From JAEDES01 sp045649455 (GTDB lineage Bacteria; Bacillota_I; Bacilli_A; RF39; UBA660): DNA of 46,068 nucleotides. Below the pieces are notes generated by a model. It worked only from the letters and a program-made list of their open reading frames with translations, ran no database searches and was not told where the DNA came from. Each line of letters opens with the position of its first letter. Position 1 is the first letter of the stretch. The DNA lies in contig JAZRPV010000040.1 of NCBI GenBank assembly GCA_045649455.1, positions 1 to 46,068 on the forward strand. The letters run 5' to 3'. Positions 17,898 through 25,042 of the stretch are shown here, piece by piece. The translations under genes were made by a program, and so were the position numbers.

Positions 17898-19028
17898 ATG
17901 AAAAATAATGAACAAGAAAGATTATATATTGAATTTGGAGAAGAACATTACAATCCATTAGGTCTAATTAGAAGTCTTGGAGAGTCAGGAATAAATCCAA
18001 TTGCAATAATAAAAAAGTCAAAAAAGCCTATTGCATCAAAAAGTAAATATATATCGAAATTACATATTGTAAATTCAAACGAAGAAGGATATGAATTACT
18101 TATTAAGGAATATGGAAACAAAAAAGTTAAACCTTTTCTATATACTAGTGATGACCAAATAACAAGTTTTCTAGATAATCATTATGATGAATTAAAGAAA
18201 CACTTTATATTTTTTAATGCAGGTGAATCCGGTAGAATTTCAAAATATATGAATAAAGACAATATTAACAAGTTAGCAATAAAACATGGCTTAAAGATAG
18301 CAAAAAGCTGGGTGGTTAAGCCAGGAGAAATACCAAAAGATATAGAGTACCCAGTGGTAACAAAAGCTATAATTTCTACACTAGAAAGTTGGAAAAAAGA
18401 TTCGTTCATCTGTGAAAATGAAGAAGAGCTAAAAAATGCATATAAAACAATTAGGAGTAAGGAAATTTTAATACAAAAATTCATAAAAAAGAAAAATGAA
18501 TTATGTCTAGATGGATTTAGTGTAAAAAAAGGAGAAAAAGTATTATACGCAATAGCTTCTAATTACAATGACATGCTTGATAACGCATATAGTAACTATA
18601 TGACGGTAAAAAACACATACGATAAAGAAATAGAAAAAAAATTATCGGCAATGTTTAAAGAAATAGGGTTTGAAGGAATATTCTCAGTTGAATTTTTAAT
18701 AGATCAAGACGATGAACTATATTTCCTTGAAATAAACTTTAGAAATTCAACATGGAGTTATGCATCAACAAAAGCGGGGATGAATTTACCGATCCTTTGG
18801 TCAAAAGCAATGCTAGATGACAGTATAGTAGAAAATTCATATGTAAAATTTGATGAATTTACTGCAATGGCAGAATTTATTGATTTTAAAGATAGAGTAA
18901 AAACTCATAGAATTTCATTATTAAAATGGATTAAGCAATTAAGAAATTGTAAATGTTTGTATTTTCTTAATAAGGATGATATGGGACCTATCTATGCAAA
19001 ATTTTTAAATAAAATAAAAAGGAGATAA
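17898..19028 (+). CDS. ATP-grasp family ligase
   Basis: The protein has 376 residues. Residues about 90-310 show the ATP-grasp fold: a preATP-grasp part with FLYTSDDQ, then KDNINKLAIKHGLKIAKSW, YPVVTKAI, ILIQKFIKKKNELCLDGFSV, and YFLEINFRNSTW with the metal-binding E-x-N. Relatives include carboxylate-amine ligases and D-aspartate ligases, so it may form an amide or peptide-like bond, perhaps adding an amino acid to the polymer or a precursor. It is cytoplasmic. ATG 17898 follows GAAGGAAGGA; upstream in-frame codons overlap wzx. Its occurrence next to LicD and Stealth supports a decoration role (inference). Confidence 0.8.
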   Translation: MKNNEQERLYIEFGEEHYNPLGLIRSLGESGINPIAIIKKSKKPIASKSKYISKLHIVNSNEEGYELLIKEYGNKKVKPFLYTSDDQITSFLDNHYDELKKHFIFFNAGESGRISKYMNKDNINKLAIKHGLKIAKSWVVKPGEIPKDIEYPVVTKAIISTLESWKKDSFICENEEELKNAYKTIRSKEILIQKFIKKKNELCLDGFSVKKGEKVLYAIASNYNDMLDNAYSNYMTVKNTYDKEIEKKLSAMFKEIGFEGIFSVEFLIDQDDELYFLEINFRNSTWSYASTKAGMNLPILWSKAMLDDSIVENSYVKFDEFTAMAEFIDFKDRVKTHRISLLKWIKQLRNCKCLYFLNKDDMGPIYAKFLNKIKRR

Positions 19029-19034
19029 GAAAGT

Positions 19035-20549
19035 ATGAAAATAAATAAAAGAGTATTTATTCCAACATTATTAACGATAACTGTTGTTTTAATATTTGTT
19101 TCACTTAATTTAACAATGGTACAAAATAGCGTTTCAAAAATATATTCAACAATATCACACAATTTTAGTTGGTTATTTGTACTTGCAAATATTGCTGCGT
19201 TAGTTTTCTCATTATATATCATTTTTGGTCCGCACGCCAATGTAAAGTTAGGTGGGGAAGATGCCAAGCCTGAATATAGTAAGTTTTCATGGATTTCAAT
19301 GATATTTACAACAAGTTGTAGTGCAGGATTAATTGTATTTGGATTTATTGAAAGTATAATTTATGCCGCAAATCCTCCGTTTCAAATTGAACCATTATCA
19401 ATTCAAGCTTATGAAACAGCACAAATGTATTCACACTATCATTGGGGATTAAATGCATGGACATTATATGTACCTATAACTATAGCTGTAGGATATATGT
19501 TTTATAATAGAAAACGCAAAGAAATTTCTATGAGTAGTGCATGTGAACCAATTCTAAAAAAACAAAGCAAGGGTATATTAGGCGCACTTATTGATATTAT
19601 AGGAACATTCGGAGCAGTAGTAGCACCTGTGACATCAATGGGATTAGGAATGCCTTTATTAACATTATTAATTCAAAATATTTTTAATATTTCAAATCAA
19701 TATATACCAATACTACAAATAGCAATATTAGTAATTTGGATTTTGATTTTTGGAACTAGTGTATATCTAGGATTAGAAAAAGGAATAAAAAAGTTAAGTA
19801 ACGCCAATGTAATTACAGCAGTTGCATTTATGTTATTTGTTGGTGTATTAGCAGGCGTATTTCAAATTTTAAAAGCCGAAATTAATACACTAGGATTATA
19901 TATACAAAACTTTGTCAAAATGGCAACGTATACAGATCCGTATGGTAATGGTAATTTTGTAGCTGACTGGACAGTTTGGTATTGGGCATGGCTTATTGTA
20001 TATATGCCACTAATGGGAATATTTAATGCTAGAATATCAAAAGGAAGAAAATTAAAAGAAATTACAATAGCTCAAATGATTGGTTGTAGTTGCGGATGCT
20101 GGTTTGCGATGTCAACATTAGGCAACTATGCAATAAAAATTCAACAAAGTGGAATTGATATTGCAAGTATTATAAGTAATAAAGGACAGCCAGAAGCAAT
20201 TTTAGCTATTATTAACACAATGCCATATGCAAAAGTAATGATGGTAATTGTAGCAATTTTATGTTTTATATTTATGGCAACAACGGTAGATTCAAGTTCA
20301 TTTGTAGCAGCAGAAACTACAATGTTACATGAAAAAGAAGATGATTTATCACCAAGGTGGACAAGAATATTATGGGCATCAGTTGCATGTGTAATAACAT
20401 TTGTATTATTACAAGTTGGAGGATTTAGCGCGGTTCAAGTACTGGCTATATTAATAGGATTTCCGCTTGCAATATTAATGTTTGTAGTAATTGCATCAGC
20501 AATAAAAATGTTAAAAGAAGATCAAGTTAAGCATCAAAAAGTAAAATAA
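19035..20549 (+). CDS. BCCT-family transporter (betaine/choline/carnitine type)
   Basis: The 504-residue protein has about 12 membrane segments and lacks the long regulatory termini of osmo-sensing BetP. BCCT features are clear: the FTTSCSAGLIVFGFIESI helix, SHYHWGLNAWTLYVPI, a GLGMPLL region, DWTVWYWAWLIVYMPLMGIF with the tryptophan-rich substrate box, and the ARISKGRKLKEI loop. Substrate (choline, betaine, carnitine or related) cannot be read off. AAGGAGAT overlaps the stop codon of the ATP-grasp gene, so it belongs to the same operon. A choline-type importer in a polymer operon with licD suggests supply of a quaternary ammonium head group. Confidence 0.9.
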   Translation: MKINKRVFIPTLLTITVVLIFVSLNLTMVQNSVSKIYSTISHNFSWLFVLANIAALVFSLYIIFGPHANVKLGGEDAKPEYSKFSWISMIFTTSCSAGLIVFGFIESIIYAANPPFQIEPLSIQAYETAQMYSHYHWGLNAWTLYVPITIAVGYMFYNRKRKEISMSSACEPILKKQSKGILGALIDIIGTFGAVVAPVTSMGLGMPLLTLLIQNIFNISNQYIPILQIAILVIWILIFGTSVYLGLEKGIKKLSNANVITAVAFMLFVGVLAGVFQILKAEINTLGLYIQNFVKMATYTDPYGNGNFVADWTVWYWAWLIVYMPLMGIFNARISKGRKLKEITIAQMIGCSCGCWFAMSTLGNYAIKIQQSGIDIASIISNKGQPEAILAIINTMPYAKVMMVIVAILCFIFMATTVDSSSFVAAETTMLHEKEDDLSPRWTRILWASVACVITFVLLQVGGFSAVQVLAILIGFPLAILMFVVIASAIKMLKEDQVKHQKVK

Positions 20550-20558
20550 GAGGATATT

Positions 20559-22169
20559 ATGCAAGAATATTTCAAAAGTAAAAAAATAATGATTATTGTT
20601 CCACATCAAGATGATGAGTTAAATATTGTAGGCGGATTGTTAGCAAATGAATATTTTAACCCAACTAATGTTAAAATTGTATATACCACTAATGGAGACT
20701 ATCTTTGTAATTATAAAGCAAGATACAGAGAGGTATTTAAAATATCAAGAAAAACAAAAATACCAAGAGAAAACTTTATTTTTATGGGGTATGCAGATCA
20801 ACATATAAAAGAATCAGAACATATATATATGACTCATGAACCAAATGTTTTTTTGTCAAAAAAAGGAAATACAGAAACATTTTCAGCATATATAGAAGAA
20901 TATCATTATACAAAGTATAATGAACATGCAAAATTTAATTATGAAAATTTTTATAAAGATATGAAAGAAATTATAATAGAAAATATTCCAGATATAATAT
21001 TTTCTATTGACTTAGACTCACATCCGGATCATAGAGCAGCATCATTAACTTTTGATAAAGTTATAGGTGAAATATTAAAGCAAAATCTAAATTATAATCC
21101 ACTAATTTATAAAGCTTTTGCATATCCTACCGCATATAAAGGTATAAATGATTTTAATGATATCAATCTTTTGCCAACGAAATTTAATATAGAAAAAAAT
21201 TCCCTTTCGGAATTACAAAATCCATATTATGATTGGGAAGAAAGAATAAGTTTTCCTACTAACATGGATAAATTACTTATTAGAAATCGATTATATAAAT
21301 TACTAAAAATATATAGAAGTCAATTATTTATTAAGCATACAAAACAAATAATTAATAGCGATGTTGTTTTTTGGCAAAAAAGAACTGATAATTTGGCAAG
21401 AAATGCTGAGATTCAAGTATCATCAGGTAATGCAAGTTTAATAAATGATTTAATAACAATAGAACTAGAAAAAATCACAAATGGTGATAAAATAATTCCA
21501 AATATAAAAAATATTGCTTGGATTCCTGATGAAAATGATAAAGATAAAGAAATAACAATCAAATTTCCAAAAACAATAGAACTTTCAGAAATGAAACTTT
21601 ATCAAAATGTAGTAGACGATAGTAAGATAAAATCTATTCAAATTACATTGGACGAAGAAAGCAAAAAATTCCATTTAAAACAAAATAAAGAAATAATAGA
21701 ATTTGATAATCTCAAAGTAAATGAAATAAAAGTTAAAGTATTAGACTCAAAAGGAAAAAATGCAGGTTTTTCAGAAATTGAAATATTTTCTAAAAATAAA
21801 CTATTTGATAGTATAATTGTTGAAATAAATGGAAATGTTATAAGTGACAAGATATTTTTAAATAAACTAGAGCAAATAAAATGCATAAAGTTTTATTGTT
21901 ATAATGGATTTGAAAAGTATGAAATATCTCAAGAAAACATTTTAATTAATAATCAAAAATCGCAATTAAAAAATTTGAAATTTGGATTAAATAAAATTAG
22001 TCTAAATAATAATCTTTCGATAAGTAAAAATATAAATATTATAAAAATCAATAAGTATATAAAGATAAAAAATAAAATTATAAATTTTATGAATGATTTA
22101 ACAATAAAACAAGATATATTTATTAGTAAAATATATAATAAAATAGATAGATTAACAAAAAGATTATAA
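20559..22169 (+). CDS. PIG-L/LmbE deacetylase with C-terminal discoidin-like domain
   Basis: The protein has 536 residues. Residues about 8-180 are a PIG-L-type zinc deacetylase: MIIVPHQDDELNIVGG carries the PHxDDE metal motif, and DSHPDHRAAS carries the second HPDH motif. These enzymes remove acetyl from N-acetyl sugars. From about residue 275 a beta-rich domain resembles F5/8-type C (discoidin) modules: NLARNAEIQVSSGNAS, KITNGDKII, a WIPDEND turn, ITIKFPKTIELSEMKLYQN. The last 120 residues are beta-rich, then a basic lysine- and isoleucine-rich tail. No signal peptide is seen, which is odd for a discoidin domain. It is the last gene before the island's right-hand terminator. Confidence 0.8.
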   Translation: MQEYFKSKKIMIIVPHQDDELNIVGGLLANEYFNPTNVKIVYTTNGDYLCNYKARYREVFKISRKTKIPRENFIFMGYADQHIKESEHIYMTHEPNVFLSKKGNTETFSAYIEEYHYTKYNEHAKFNYENFYKDMKEIIIENIPDIIFSIDLDSHPDHRAASLTFDKVIGEILKQNLNYNPLIYKAFAYPTAYKGINDFNDINLLPTKFNIEKNSLSELQNPYYDWEERISFPTNMDKLLIRNRLYKLLKIYRSQLFIKHTKQIINSDVVFWQKRTDNLARNAEIQVSSGNASLINDLITIELEKITNGDKIIPNIKNIAWIPDENDKDKEITIKFPKTIELSEMKLYQNVVDDSKIKSIQITLDEESKKFHLKQNKEIIEFDNLKVNEIKVKVLDSKGKNAGFSEIEIFSKNKLFDSIIVEINGNVISDKIFLNKLEQIKCIKFYCYNGFEKYEISQENILINNQKSQLKNLKFGLNKISLNNNLSISKNINIIKINKYIKIKNKIINFMNDLTIKQDIFISKIYNKIDRLTKRL

Positions 22170-22187
22170 AAAAATTAATCAAGCACT

Positions 22188-22215
22188 AAAAGAACTGAAA
22201 AGTTCTTTTTTTATT
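22188..22215 (+). terminator. Terminator at the right end of the polymer island; right copy of the 28-bp repeat
   Basis: Identical over 28 bases to the terminator at 11640-11667: AAAGAACT stem, GAAA loop, seven T. It ends the polymer operon and lies five bases before the ftsW-derived repeat. Confidence 0.9.
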
Positions 22216-22220
22216 TATAT

Positions 22221-22325
22221 CAAATATACCAAAATAGGTGATTATGTGCCTAAGAAGATAGATAAGATTCTTTTATTAAGTACAATCATAATATCAATAT
22301 TTGGATTATTAATGATATGTTCATT
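22221..22325 (+). repeat. Left copy of a 105-bp imperfect direct repeat of the ftsW 5' end
   Basis: By hand alignment this stretch matches 24938-25042 at 96 of 105 positions with no gap. It covers the ftsW leader, ribosome site (AGGTGAT) and first 26 codons. Similarity stops abruptly on both sides. The two copies bracket the YaaC-like/AIPR insert. Confidence 0.92.
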
Positions 22326-22350
22326 TAAATTTATAAAAAGTAATTTCTAA
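22246..22350 (+). pseudogene. Truncated ftsW 5' fragment (34-codon remnant)
   Basis: Reading from GTG at the position of the ftsW ATG gives PKKIDKILLLSTIIISIFG, then LLMIC, then an unrelated tail to TAA. It is in frame with FtsW for 26 codons (IDKVLLLSTIIISIFGLLMI in the intact gene). The start has decayed from ATG to GTG and the protein stops after the first membrane segment. It could still be translated into a single-span peptide because AGGTGAT remains upstream, but no function is expected. Confidence 0.85.
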
Positions 22351-22374
22351 AGTAAATTAACGAATTGCTTTTTT
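22335..22374 (+). terminator. Possible hairpin terminator after the ftsW remnant
   Basis: AAAAAGTAATTTC can pair with GAATTGCTTTTTT (one G-U, one bulge) around a 14-base loop, with a final T run. It would shield the insert from read-through. The large loop lowers confidence. Confidence 0.45.
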
Positions 22375-22394
22375 AATGTTTTATTTAAAGTATA

Positions 22395-22403
22395 TGCTAT
22401 AAT
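22395..22403 (+). promoter_or_regulatory. Extended -10 promoter for the YaaC-like gene
   Basis: TGCTATAAT lies 24 bases before ATG 22427. No good -35 is present at 16-18 bases. Confidence 0.6.
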
Positions 22404-22426
22404 ATACACTTAAGGAAGTGAAGAAT

Positions 22427-23536
22427 ATGTACTATGAAAATAAAAAGGTAAAAGATCCTGTTCAAGCTACATTTAATGATTTGAAATTATTTGAGCAAAA
22501 TAGTTATTGCTATCAATATATAAAGCTAAAGAATTCTGAACAAAGCGAAGAAACAATCAAAGTACACTCGGAAATTGCCTCCGCAGCATTTAGACAAGCA
22601 AATGAATATTATAAATCTGCAGAAAAGGCAACAATTGCAACGTCACCATTACTATATTCATATGCAATGAATAACTTATTAAAAGGTGTTTGTTACTTAA
22701 CAACTTTTGATGAAAAAATTTTAGAGGGTTTTAATGCGCATGGATTCAAGGTAGAAAGAAAATACTTGAAAGATGATATACTTAAATCAAAAGTAACTAT
22801 TATGAAAAGATTTGGAGCTGTTCAAGCTTTACTTAAACTTTATAACCATTCATTACAAACACAAGACATATGTTTATATAAAGTATTAAGACATATTCCT
22901 AATGTTGAAAAATTCTATTACGAATCAACAGGAAATATCTCTCTAATTGCTAGACGAGACAAGGAAGATTACGACGAATTTATATTCAGTGGTTCTAATG
23001 TAGACGATGAAATTAAAGAACTTGCCAAAGAACTATCGATATGGATATATACAATCCCAGAACATGAAAAATGTAATGGTTTCATTTCCGCAAGAACACA
23101 AGCAATGTTTGATGAAAAAGTAATTTCGGAAAAAGATGTATATTATAAAGATTACTTAAATATTCCAGATAAGTATGAAGAGGGAATAAAGTCGCTAAAT
23201 ATATCATTTTACTGTTATATATTAATAATGACATATGGAATGATGGTAAGATATGATGCGAATAAGTGGGAAACATATACAGACAAGAAGAATTCAAATT
23301 ATAGTACTTTAATCGAATTATCCATTCCTAACTCAGTGATGAATTTTTATTATCAAATGCATAATTTACTATTTGGATTCTATTATGAGGATGATAGTTA
23401 TAGTAATATGGATATAAAAAGAATAATAAAAGAAGAAACACCGGCTATAATGAACAACATAACTAGAAAAATAAAAGATGATAGTTTTAGAATAAATAGA
23501 AATATTTGTTTACCATGGAAAGAAAATGTAAGATAA
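22427..23536 (+). CDS. YaaC-like protein, probable defence-associated
   Basis: The 369-residue predicted cytoplasmic protein resembles the YaaC family. The recognisable parts are an N-terminal helix pair with a paired-helix block AFRQANEYYKSAEKATIATS, SPLLYSYAMNNLLKGVCYL, a conserved HGFKVERKY after it, and a C-terminal YYQMHNLLFGFYYED. YaaC of Bacillus has no settled function. No nuclease, ATPase or membrane motif is evident. ATG 22427 follows AAGGAAG; the GTG at 22418 overlaps that site. The gene lies in the insert flanked by ftsW repeats, 171 bases before the AIPR gene and in the same direction, so it is probably one half of a two-gene cassette. The family assignment is from pattern memory and moderately sure. 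Confidence 0.55.
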   Translation: MYYENKKVKDPVQATFNDLKLFEQNSYCYQYIKLKNSEQSEETIKVHSEIASAAFRQANEYYKSAEKATIATSPLLYSYAMNNLLKGVCYLTTFDEKILEGFNAHGFKVERKYLKDDILKSKVTIMKRFGAVQALLKLYNHSLQTQDICLYKVLRHIPNVEKFYYESTGNISLIARRDKEDYDEFIFSGSNVDDEIKELAKELSIWIYTIPEHEKCNGFISARTQAMFDEKVISEKDVYYKDYLNIPDKYEEGIKSLNISFYCYILIMTYGMMVRYDANKWETYTDKKNSNYSTLIELSIPNSVMNFYYQMHNLLFGFYYEDDSYSNMDIKRIIKEETPAIMNNITRKIKDDSFRINRNICLPWKENVR

Positions 23537-23541
23537 AATGC

Positions 23542-23570
23542 TTGATTTTATTAAAATGTATTGGTACAAT
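23542..23570 (+). promoter_or_regulatory. Promoter of the AIPR gene (TTGATT-17-TACAAT)
   Basis: TTGATT and TACAAT are spaced by 17 bases with TG-n before the -10. It sits just after the YaaC-like stop codon and predicts a leader of about 130 bases before ATG 23708. The leader contains a small hairpin (CCATTATC / GATATGG, 23610-23627) and the large one at 23652-23703. Confidence 0.6.
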
Positions 23571-23651
23571 CAACTTGTAGATTTATAAACGATTTTGTTT
23601 ATTAAGTCTCCATTATCTGCGATATGGATTAGAAAAATTAAATTGATGAGT

Positions 23652-23703
23652 AAGCCATCATTCTTTTTCTGATACTTTAAGCAGAAAAAAGAAAGGATGG
23701 TTT
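23652..23703 (+). promoter_or_regulatory. Leader hairpin that buries the AIPR ribosome site
   Basis: Left arm CCATCATTCTTTTTCTG pairs with right arm CAGAAAAAAGAAAGGATGG (small internal bulges) around a 10-base loop; flanking AAG and TTT extend it. The right arm contains AAAGGATGG, the ribosome site for ATG 23708, and is followed by five T. It may block translation initiation, act as an attenuator/terminator, or both. Confidence 0.65.
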
Positions 23704-23707
23704 TTAT

Positions 23708-24883
23708 ATGGCAAAATTTCAATTGTTTGCTAAAAGCTTTAAAAAAATGGAAGATCCTGTATGCTCAGACAGTAACAGAATAAAATATGTATGTTACGTA
23801 AAAGCAAACAGTATTCCAAATGAATTTGATAATTGGATGGAAACAAATCCAAGAGAACAAAAAATGACAACTAATGTTGCACAAAAAATTATTACTAGTT
23901 TAGAAGAAAATAGTAACTTTCATGAGTTAAATAGAGGGATCTTAATGTCTGCGGAAAGTGTTACATACAATAATCAACAAAATATTGTAGAAATTGAACT
24001 GACAGATACAACAATTCATGGAAACATTGATGGAGGTCATACGCTAAGAGCAATTCTTGATTCAACAAGTAAGCAACTTGTGCCAGACGATAGATATGTA
24101 TTTATGGAAATATATACAGGAATTGATAGTCCAGTTGAATTAGCTGCAGCCAGAAATACATCTGTACAGGTTGATCTTAAATCTATAGAAGAATTACAAA
24201 AAAGCTTTGATGTTATCAAAGAATCACTAGCACATATGCCTTTCAGTAACAGAATTGCATATAAAATGAACGAGCACTACAATGATGATATAGTGCCAAT
24301 AGACGTAAGAGAAATTCTTGCAATAATATTAATGTTTAGTCAAACAGTATATCCTTATAAGAAAACTGATGGAACACTAAGTGATATTCAACCAGTACAA
24401 TGCTATACAGGAAAAGAAGCTAGTTTAAAAAAATTTATCAATTTAGATAAATATACTAGAGAAGAAATGATAAAAAATATGACAAACATATTGCCTGACA
24501 TTTTTGAACTTTGGGAAAAAATTGAGACAAACTTCAACGAATATGCAAAAGCAGCTGGTAAAAATTTAAAAGGAAGAAAAGTCATTAAAAGCGGAAAAGA
24601 CATAAAAAGCTATTCATTAATTAAACAAAAAGAAATGGATTATATAGTGCCAAGAGGAATGCTATATCCTGTTGTTGGTGCTTTTAGAGCATTAGTTGTA
24701 ATTAATGAAAGCAGCAAGAAATATGAATGGAGAGTTGATCCAAATTTAATGGCAGACAAAATTGCAAGTAAATTAGTAGGAATTGTTTTAGATGAAAAGA
24801 ATGATAATCCAGATGCAATAGGAAAAAATTCCAATTTGTGGAGCAACCTATTTAAAGAAATATATATTCTTTCATACCTATAA
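23708..24883 (+). CDS. AIPR-family abortive-infection phage-resistance protein
   Basis: The protein has 391 residues. The central block is typical of the AIPR family: TNVAQKIITSLEENSNFHELN with NRGILMSAESV, then IELTDTTIHGNIDGGHTLRA, i.e. the NRG and DGGHT motifs around residues 78-118. A further ELAAARNTSVQVD (about 140-152) matches the conserved asparagine-rich loop. AIPR proteins are linked to abortive infection, usually as single large proteins or in operons with restriction-type partners; the biochemical activity is unsettled. This one is of ordinary length and cytoplasmic. It has its own promoter, a structured leader and a strong terminator. Its neighbour is the YaaC-like gene, and both sit in the 2.7-kb insert. 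Confidence 0.82.
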   Translation: MAKFQLFAKSFKKMEDPVCSDSNRIKYVCYVKANSIPNEFDNWMETNPREQKMTTNVAQKIITSLEENSNFHELNRGILMSAESVTYNNQQNIVEIELTDTTIHGNIDGGHTLRAILDSTSKQLVPDDRYVFMEIYTGIDSPVELAAARNTSVQVDLKSIEELQKSFDVIKESLAHMPFSNRIAYKMNEHYNDDIVPIDVREILAIILMFSQTVYPYKKTDGTLSDIQPVQCYTGKEASLKKFINLDKYTREEMIKNMTNILPDIFELWEKIETNFNEYAKAAGKNLKGRKVIKSGKDIKSYSLIKQKEMDYIVPRGMLYPVVGAFRALVVINESSKKYEWRVDPNLMADKIASKLVGIVLDEKNDNPDAIGKNSNLWSNLFKEIYILSYL

Positions 24884-24884
24884 T

Positions 24885-24915
24885 AAAAAAAGATTGAGCT
24901 TACCAATCTTTTTTT
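24885..24915 (+). terminator. Strong terminator after the AIPR gene
   Basis: A 12-bp stem (A-run plus AGATTG, pairing with CAATCT plus T-run) with an AGCTTAC loop. It could work in both directions and insulates ftsW from the insert. Confidence 0.88.
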
Positions 24916-24937
24916 GTTTAATAAATTATCTAATTAA

Positions 24938-25042
24938 CAAATATACTTAAATAGGTGATTATATGTCTAAGAAGATAGATAAAGTTCTTCTATTAAGTAC
25001 AATCATAATATCTATATTTGGATTATTAATGATATATTCATC
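24938..25042 (+). repeat. Right copy of the 105-bp direct repeat (leader and start of intact ftsW)
   Basis: Partner of 22221-22325; contains the functional AGGTGAT site and ATG of ftsW. The nine differences between copies suggest the event is not very recent or that the incoming copy came from a related strain. Confidence 0.92.

Noticed and set aside
22244..22260. ATG at 22244 as a start of a new small gene in the ftsW remnant
   Set aside because: Out of frame with ftsW and stopped by TAG after five codons.
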